From the NCBI RefSeq assembly GCF_000148525.1, contig NZ_AEDU01000015.1:1-64000 (forward strand): a stretch of DNA of 64,000 nt, written 5' to 3'. Below are positions 57,703 to 64,000 of the stretch, one piece after another. The first letter of the stretch is position 1. Each line of letters opens with the position of its first letter. The stretch is from Streptococcus mitis SK564. GTDB taxonomy: Bacteria > Bacillota > Bacilli > Lactobacillales > Streptococcaceae. The position numbers and the translations under genes were made by a program. The notes under the pieces were generated by a model, which saw only the letters and a list, made by a program, of their open reading frames with translations, had not been told where the DNA came from and searched no databases.

Positions 57703-57884
57703 ACGCGGTGGTGGGGCATCAATGGAGCTTCTTGAAGGTAATACTCTTCGAAAATCAGATTCAAACCACGTCAACGTCGCCTTGCCGTACTCAAGTACAG
57801 CCTGCGGCTAGTTTCCTAGTTTGCTCTTTGATTTTCATTGAGTATAAAGTTCTTCCAGGACTTGCAGCCTTGACAGAAAAATAA
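57703..57884 (+). pseudogene. Second pgk 3' end, split by a BOX element
   Basis: 57706-57740 and 57846-57884 together rebuild the last 24 codons of pgk: [11 protein letters not shown], then [12 protein letters not shown] and stop. Compared with the native end (57519-57590) about ten bases differ, all silent. Removing the 105-bp BOX (57741-57845) restores the frame exactly. It is too short to function and looks like a scar of recombination with a related but diverged pgk. Confidence 0.85.
57741..57845 (+). repeat. BOX element, 105 bp, no boxB, inside the pgk remnant
   Basis: ATACTCTTCGAAAATC to GAGTAT. It interrupts the codons GGT|AAA of the pgk remnant. Same subtype as the elements at 37847 and 54419. 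Confidence 0.95.
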
Positions 57885-57905
57885 GATTTTATAAATAAAT
57901 CAAAG

Positions 57906-57936
57906 AAGAGAGGGATGGAAGTTCCTCTTTTCTTTT
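57906..57936 (+). terminator. Terminator after the pgk remnant
   Basis: AAGAGAGG pairs with CCTCTTTT around a 10-nt loop, then C and TTTT. Probably the ancestral pgk terminator. Confidence 0.65.
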
Positions 57937-58019
57937 GCTTAAAATAAAAACGCTTCCTCTCAACTATTACTCATAAAAATCACCGATTTATGATAAAATG
58001 GAAATAGAAAGTTGAGATT

Positions 58020-58547
58020 ATGAGTTATTTTAAAAAATATAAATTCGATAAATCCCAGTTCAAACTTGGTATGCGAACCTTTAAAACAGGTATTGCTGTT
58101 TTTCTAGTTCTCTTGATTTTTGGCTTTTTTGGCTGGAAAGGTCTTCAAATTGGTGCTTTGACAGCTGTGTTTAGCCTGAGGGAGAGTTTTGATAAGAGTG
58201 TTCATTTTGGGACTTCGCGTATTCTAGGAAATAGTATTGGTGGCCTCTATGCCTTGGTTTTCTTCCTAATAAATAGTTTTTTCCACGAAGCCTTTTGGGT
58301 GACCTTGGTAGTTGTTCCAATCTGCACCATGTTAACCATTATGACAAATGTAGCCATGAATAACAAAGCAGGTGTTATTGGCGGTGTAGCAGCCATGTTA
58401 ATCATTACCCTATCAATTCCGAGTGGAGAAACAATTTTGTACGTATTTGCGCGTGTATCGGAAACTTTTATGGGAGTTTTTGTCGCAATTCTCGTAAATT
58501 ACGATATCGACCGCATTCGACTCTTTTTAGAGAAGAAAGAAAAATAA
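58020..58547 (+). CDS. FUSC / aromatic acid exporter family membrane protein
   Basis: 175 residues with about four to five hydrophobic segments (about 25-42, 75-93, 97-115, 118-137, 140-158) and charged ends. It resembles the ArAE_1/FUSC (DUF939) family, short versions of YgaE-like exporters. Function is not established. It lies between pgk and glnR, a conserved streptococcal order. Ends just before the GlnR box. Confidence 0.72.
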   Translation: MSYFKKYKFDKSQFKLGMRTFKTGIAVFLVLLIFGFFGWKGLQIGALTAVFSLRESFDKSVHFGTSRILGNSIGGLYALVFFLINSFFHEAFWVTLVVVPICTMLTIMTNVAMNNKAGVIGGVAAMLIITLSIPSGETILYVFARVSETFMGVFVAILVNYDIDRIRLFLEKKEK

Positions 58548-58600
58548 TGTTACATTTTATAACATTATCAATTGACGTTTGTCTTTTTTTAGACTATAAT
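58548..58600 (+). promoter_or_regulatory. GlnR box and glnRA promoter
   Basis: TGTTA-N7-TAACA (58548-58564) fits the GlnR/TnrA consensus TGTNAN7TNACA perfectly. TTGACG (58572-58577), a 17-nt spacer and TATAAT (58595-58600) form the promoter. The box lies near -50, so GlnR would act from just upstream of the -35. Confidence 0.85.
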
Positions 58601-58623
58601 AGACAGAAAGAAGGAAATTGTAA

Positions 58624-58980
58624 ATGAAGGAAAAAGAATTTCGCCGAAATATGGCTGTTTTTCCTATCGGCAGTGTTATGAAGTTGACCGATCTATCGGC
58701 GCGCCAGATTCGTTATTATGAAGATCAAGAGTTGATTAAGCCTGATCGAAACGAAGGGAACCGTCGCATGTATTCCTTGAATGACATGGATCGTCTGCTT
58801 GAAATCAAAGATTATATCTCTGAAGGTTATAATATCGCTGCCATTAAGAAAAAATATGCTGAACGTGAAGCGAAATCCAAGAAAGCGGTTAGTCAGACTG
58901 AGGTGCGCCGTGCACTTCACAATGAACTCCTCCAGCAGGGTCGCTTTGCTTCGGTGCAATCACCTTTTGGACGCGGTTAG
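58624..58980 (+). CDS. glnR: Glutamine synthetase repressor GlnR
   Basis: 118 residues of the MerR family. The winged helix with LSARQIRYYEDQELIKPDRNEG is near the N-terminus. The C-terminal tail senses feedback-inhibited glutamine synthetase. GlnR represses glnRA, glnPQ and gdhA in streptococci when nitrogen is plentiful. Its operator is seen at the promoter. Confidence 0.94.
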   Translation: MKEKEFRRNMAVFPIGSVMKLTDLSARQIRYYEDQELIKPDRNEGNRRMYSLNDMDRLLEIKDYISEGYNIAAIKKKYAEREAKSKKAVSQTEVRRALHNELLQQGRFASVQSPFGRG

Positions 58981-59016
58981 GCAACCGCAAGTAGTCATAC
59001 ATTAAGGAGAAAACTC

Positions 59017-60363
59017 ATGCCAATCACAGCTGCAGATATTCGTCGTGAAGTCGAGGAAAAAAATGTTACCTTTATTCGTCTCATGTTTTCAGATATTTTG
59101 GGAACCATGAAAAACGTCGAAATTCCTGCTACAGATGAACAATTAGATAAGGTCTTGTCAAATAAGGCTATGTTTGATGGATCTTCTATTGAAGGTTTTG
59201 TACGTATCAATGAGTCGGATATGTACTTGTACCCTGACTTGGATACATGGACAGTCTTCCCTTGGGGAGATGAAAATGGAAGTGTTGCAGGTCTGATCTG
59301 TGATGTCTATACAACAGAAGGTGAGCCATTTGCAGGAGACCCTCGTGGCAATTTGAAGCGTGCTCTTCGTCACATGGAAGAAGTGGGATTCAAGTCCTTC
59401 AACCTTGGTCCAGAGCCAGAATTCTTCCTATTTAAGTTGGATGAAAATGGAGACCCAACACTTGAAGTGAATGACAAGGGTGGCTACTTTGATTTGGCGC
59501 CTACTGACCTTGCGGACAATACACGTCGTGAGATTGTGAATGTCTTGACCAAAATGGGATTTGAAGTAGAAGCCAGTCACCACGAGGTTGCGGTTGGACA
59601 ACATGAGATTGACTTCAAGTACGATGAAGTTCTCCGTGCTTGTGATAAGATTCAAATCTTTAAACTCGTTGTTAAAACCATTGCTCGCAAACATGGTCTT
59701 TACGCAACCTTTATGGCGAAACCAAAATTTGGTATTGCTGGATCAGGTATGCACTGTAATATGTCCTTGTTTGATGCAGAAGGAAACAATGCCTTCTTTG
59801 ATCCAAATGATCCAAAAGGAATGCAGTTGTCAGAAACGGCCTACCATTTCCTTGGTGGTTTGATCAAGCATGCCTACAACTATACTGCCATCATGAACCC
59901 AACGGTTAACTCATACAAACGTTTGGTTCCAGGTTATGAAGCTCCTGTTTACATTGCTTGGGCTGGTCGTAACCGTTCACCACTTGTGCGCGTGCCTGCT
60001 TCACGTGGTATGGGAACTCGTCTTGAGTTGCGTTCAGTGGATCCAATGGCAAACCCATACATCGCTATGGCTGTTCTTTTGGAGGTTGGTTTGCATGGTA
60101 TTGAAAATAAAATCGAAGCACCAGCTCCTATCGAAGAAAATATCTACATCATGACAGCAGAAGAGCGTAAGGAAGCTGGTATCACAGACCTTCCATCAAC
60201 TCTTCACAACGCTTTGAAAGCTTTGACAGAAGATGAGGTTGTCAGAGCAGCTCTTGGAGAACATATCTATACTAGTTTCCTTGAAGCAAAACGAATCGAA
60301 TGGGCAAGTTATGCAACCTTTGTTTCACAATGGGAAATTGATAATTATTTAGATCTTTACTAA
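59017..60363 (+). CDS. glnA: Glutamine synthetase, type I-alpha
   Basis: 448 residues, the short GSI-alpha length. [28 protein letters not shown] and RVPASRG are the active-site motifs; no adenylylation loop is present. It makes glutamine from glutamate and ammonia and helps GlnR sense nitrogen. It follows glnR by 36 nt with AAGGAG before the ATG. Confidence 0.96.
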   Translation: MPITAADIRREVEEKNVTFIRLMFSDILGTMKNVEIPATDEQLDKVLSNKAMFDGSSIEGFVRINESDMYLYPDLDTWTVFPWGDENGSVAGLICDVYTTEGEPFAGDPRGNLKRALRHMEEVGFKSFNLGPEPEFFLFKLDENGDPTLEVNDKGGYFDLAPTDLADNTRREIVNVLTKMGFEVEASHHEVAVGQHEIDFKYDEVLRACDKIQIFKLVVKTIARKHGLYATFMAKPKFGIAGSGMHCNMSLFDAEGNNAFFDPNDPKGMQLSETAYHFLGGLIKHAYNYTAIMNPTVNSYKRLVPGYEAPVYIAWAGRNRSPLVRVPASRGMGTRLELRSVDPMANPYIAMAVLLEVGLHGIENKIEAPAPIEENIYIMTAEERKEAGITDLPSTLHNALKALTEDEVVRAALGEHIYTSFLEAKRIEWASYATFVSQWEIDNYLDLY

Positions 60364-60425
60364 TACTAATATAGAAGAAAGATTGCCTGAGGGTGCTCTT
60401 TTTTTCTAGGTCTGTAGACTGATTT

Positions 60426-60452
60426 TTAGCACTCTTGATAAAAGAGTGCTAA
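60426..60452. promoter_or_regulatory. CIRCE operator 1, also a terminator-like hairpin
   Basis: TTAGCACTC-N9-GAGTGCTAA is a perfect CIRCE and is followed by T6. It may therefore serve both as an HrcA site and as the terminator of glnRA transcripts. Confidence 0.85.
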
Positions 60453-60469
60453 TTTTTTGAGTTTTTATC

Positions 60470-60497
60470 TTGACATTCTCTTTTAAGGGTGTATAAT
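60470..60497 (+). promoter_or_regulatory. hrcA operon promoter
   Basis: TTGACA (60470-60475), a 16-nt spacer and TATAAT (60492-60497). It lies between the two CIRCE copies. Confidence 0.88.
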
Positions 60498-60508
60498 AGA
60501 ATCATAAG

Positions 60509-60535
60509 TTAGCACTTGAGTGTATCGAGTGCTAA
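60509..60535. promoter_or_regulatory. CIRCE operator 2
   Basis: TTAGCACTT-N9-GAGTGCTAA, one mismatch from consensus in the left arm. It starts just after the predicted transcription start. Confidence 0.9.
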
Positions 60536-60561
60536 TCGATCAGACAGAGAGGAGTGATGAG

Positions 60562-61596
60562 ATGGTTACAGAGCGTCAGCAGGATATTCTAAATCTGATT
60601 ATTGACATCTTTACCAAAACGCACGAACCTGTCGGATCCAAAGCCTTGCAAGAGTCTATTAACTCTAGCAGCGCAACCATTCGTAATGACATGGCGGCTC
60701 TAGAAAAGCAAGGTTTGCTTGAAAAGGCTCATACTTCAAGTGGTCGGATGCCAAGTGTTGCTGGTTTTCAGTACTATGTAAAACACTCACTGGATTTTGA
60801 CCGACTGGCTGAAAATGAGGTATATGAGATTGTCAAAGCCTTTGATCAGGAATTCTTCAAACTAGAGGATATTCTGCAAGAGGCTGCCAATCTACTGACA
60901 GACTTGAGTGGCTGTACGGTAGTGGCTCTGGATGTTGAGCCCAGCAAGCAACGGTTGACAGCCTTTGATATCGTTGTTTTAGGGCAACATACAGCCTTGG
61001 CGGTATTCACCCTAGACGAATCGCGAACGGTTACCAGTCAGTTTCTGATTCCAAGGAACTTCTTGCAGGAGGATTTGCTGAAACTGAAGAGCATCATTCA
61101 GGAACGTTTCCTCGGTCACACCGTTCTAGATATTCACTACAAGATTCGGACGGAGATTCCGCAGATTATCCAGCGTTACTTCACAACAACGGATAATGTC
61201 ATGGATCTCTTTGAACACATCTTTAAAGAAATGTTCAACGAAAACATTGTGGTGGCGGGCAAGGTTAATCTCTTGAATTTTGCCAATCTAGCAGCCTATC
61301 AGTTCTTTGACCAACCGCAAAAGGTGGCCTTGGAGATTCGTGAGGGTCTGCATGAGGATCAGATGCAAAATGTCCGTGTTGCAGATAGTCAAGAGTCTTG
61401 TCTGGCTGACTTAGCGGTGATTAGTAGCAAGTTCCTCATTCCTTATCGGGGAGTTGGAATTCTAGCGATTATCGGTCCAGTCAATCTGGATTACCAACAG
61501 CTAATCAACCAAGTCAATGTGGTCAACCGTGTTTTGACCATGAAGTTGACAGATTTTTACCGTTATCTCAGCAGTAATCATTACGAAGTACATTAA
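60562..61596 (+). CDS. hrcA: Heat-inducible repressor HrcA
   Basis: 344 residues. The N-terminal winged helix contains [27 protein letters not shown], given here only as the region of residues 36-62. A GAF-like and dimer domain follow. It represses CIRCE-controlled chaperone genes and needs GroEL to fold. GAGGAG lies about 9 nt before the ATG at 60562; the upstream in-frame codons overlap the second CIRCE. Confidence 0.94.
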   Translation: MVTERQQDILNLIIDIFTKTHEPVGSKALQESINSSSATIRNDMAALEKQGLLEKAHTSSGRMPSVAGFQYYVKHSLDFDRLAENEVYEIVKAFDQEFFKLEDILQEAANLLTDLSGCTVVALDVEPSKQRLTAFDIVVLGQHTALAVFTLDESRTVTSQFLIPRNFLQEDLLKLKSIIQERFLGHTVLDIHYKIRTEIPQIIQRYFTTTDNVMDLFEHIFKEMFNENIVVAGKVNLLNFANLAAYQFFDQPQKVALEIREGLHEDQMQNVRVADSQESCLADLAVISSKFLIPYRGVGILAIIGPVNLDYQQLINQVNVVNRVLTMKLTDFYRYLSSNHYEVH

Positions 61597-61622
61597 GATT
61601 GAAATCATTAAAGGAGGCGAAA

Positions 61623-62147
61623 ATGGCCCAAGATATAAAAAATGAAGAAGTAGAAGAAGTTCAAGAAGAGGAAGTTGTGGAAACGGTAGAAGAAACAACT
61701 CCTGAAAAGTCTGAGTTGGACTTGGCAAATGAACGTGCGGATGAGTTCGAAAATAAATACCTTCGCGCTCATGCAGAGATTCAAAATATCCAACGTCGTG
61801 CCAATGAAGAGCGTCAAAACTTGCAACGTTATCGTAGCCAGGACTTGGCAAAAGCAATCCTACCATCGCTCGACAATCTTGAGCGTGCACTCGCAGTTGA
61901 AGGTTTGACAGATGATGTGAAGAAGGGCTTGGAAATGGTGCAAGAAAGCTTGATTCACGCTTTGAAAGAAGAAGGAATCGAAGAAATCGCAGCTGACGGT
62001 GAATTTGACCATAACTATCATATGGCCATCCAAACTCTCCCAGCAGACGATGAACACCCGGCAGATACCATCGCCCAAGTTTTCCAAAAAGGCTACAAAC
62101 TCCATGACCGCATCCTACGCCCAGCAATGGTGGTTGTTTATAACTAG
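61623..62147 (+). CDS. grpE: Nucleotide exchange factor GrpE
   Basis: 174 residues. An acidic N-terminus (about 1-40, Glu-rich) is followed by a long coiled coil and the beta-wing domain with [10 protein letters not shown] and [20 protein letters not shown]. It releases ADP from DnaK. GGAGG precedes the ATG at 61623. The operon continues to dnaK across a 251-nt structured gap. Confidence 0.95.
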   Translation: MAQDIKNEEVEEVQEEEVVETVEETTPEKSELDLANERADEFENKYLRAHAEIQNIQRRANEERQNLQRYRSQDLAKAILPSLDNLERALAVEGLTDDVKKGLEMVQESLIHALKEEGIEEIAADGEFDHNYHMAIQTLPADDEHPADTIAQVFQKGYKLHDRILRPAMVVVYN

Positions 62148-62206
62148 GCTAGATAGCTTGAAAAAACTTGTCCGAAACGACAATAAACTATGAAGAAAGA
62201 TAAGAG

Positions 62207-62363
62207 GCAAGCCGGAGGCTTGCAAGGAAGATATTTCCCACCGTGGTGAAAGTTTCAGTAGCAAAAGCTACTGAAACAGGGGATTTTTGAGACAATAGGC
62301 TCAAAAATAAGTGATGAAATCCCGTAGGGAGTTGCTCACGTCCCCACCACTTAAGGGAAATAT
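62207..62363 (+). other. Structured intergenic element between grpE and dnaK
   Basis: A hairpin, GCAAGCC-GGA-GGCTTGC (62207-62223), precedes an element closed by ATATTTCCC (62231-62239) with GGGAAATAT (62355-62363) and GTGGTG (62243-62248) with CACCAC (62345-62350). Inside are a perfect 11-bp hairpin with AAAA loop (62252-62277), TTTTTGAG/CTCAAAAA (62284-62307) and GTGA...TCAC with inner TCCC/GGGA (62311-62339). A 19-codon ORF (62190-62249) has no ribosome site. It may be a structured RNA or a short repeat; not recognised. Confidence 0.72.
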
Positions 62364-62380
62364 AAAAAATAGAAAATTAA

Positions 62381-64000
<1,620 letters not shown>

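Noticed and set aside
61501-62127. 208-codon open frame on the minus strand across hrcA and grpE
   Set aside because: It lies opposite two strongly supported genes, has low-complexity translation and no ribosome site.
62190-62249. 19-residue ORF between grpE and dnaK
   Set aside because: No Shine-Dalgarno, and it runs into the structured stem; kept only as a remark in the structured-element entry.

Overview
The window is a low-GC Firmicute chromosome and almost certainly a Mitis-group Streptococcus (the S. mitis / S. oralis / S. pneumoniae complex). The evidence is the gene content (competence nuclease endA with epuA, the amiACDEF oligopeptide permease, the piuBCDA iron-uptake operon, the glnR-glnA and hrcA-grpE-dnaK operons, and a YidC-family insertase with a Sec-type lipobox) together with six BOX elements plus the end of a seventh, and one exact-length 107-bp RUP. 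Both repeat families are typical of pneumococcus and its close relatives. Species level cannot be fixed from the sequence alone.

Layout. 1-12.1 kb: a KimA-type potassium importer faces a housekeeping run (tatD, rnmV, rsmA, rsgA, rpe, thiN, rmuC, yhaM), then purR with a PurBox, lysA and pflA. 12.2-16.3 kb: an A/T-rich accessory cassette, made of a three-gene ABC exporter of lantibiotic-immunity type and a two-component system, sits between pflA and yidC. 16.4-25.1 kb: yidC, acylphosphatase, an rRNA methyltransferase, a BI-1 protein, asnA, rsmD-coaD-sepM, a DUF1146 protein, murA, epuA and endA. 25.2-33.5 kb: a CorC-like protein, tRNA-Cys and the ami operon. 33.6-41.5 kb: a BOX-bounded accessory block with a malolactic module (mleR, an XRE regulator, mleS), an IS630 remnant, an aromatic amino-acid ABC transporter behind a leader-peptide attenuator, and the 3' stump of a trehalose-6-phosphate hydrolase/dextran-glucosidase gene. 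41.5-54.3 kb: the murI-rdgB-yfcE-cbpB-xerD-like-scpAB-rluB-yidD cluster, the piu operon, galE, and pepA with a small bacteriocin-immunity gene. 54.4-64 kb: a Na/Pi cotransporter, pgk followed by a second diverged pgk 3' end split by a BOX, a FUSC protein, glnRA and the HrcA heat-shock operon, ending inside dnaK.

How it works together. Several regulatory circuits are readable: a PurBox at the purR promoter, a GlnR box before glnR, two CIRCE operators around the hrcA promoter, a candidate cre downstream of the pflA promoter, LysR-type and XRE palindromes in the malolactic region, and a coding leader peptide with a mutually exclusive terminator and antiterminator upstream of the trpX-type transporter. 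Three genes (trmH-like, rsmD, DUF1146) have an extended -10 box only 6-7 nt before their start codon and no Shine-Dalgarno, so they look leaderless.

The signals most worth follow-up are the aromatic leader attenuator (37.55-37.84 kb), the multibranched structured element between grpE and dnaK (62.2-62.37 kb), the ABC/two-component cassette (12.2-16.3 kb), and the recombination scars at pgk and at the lost trehalose locus. Function names rest on motif and family recognition by eye; no database search was run.
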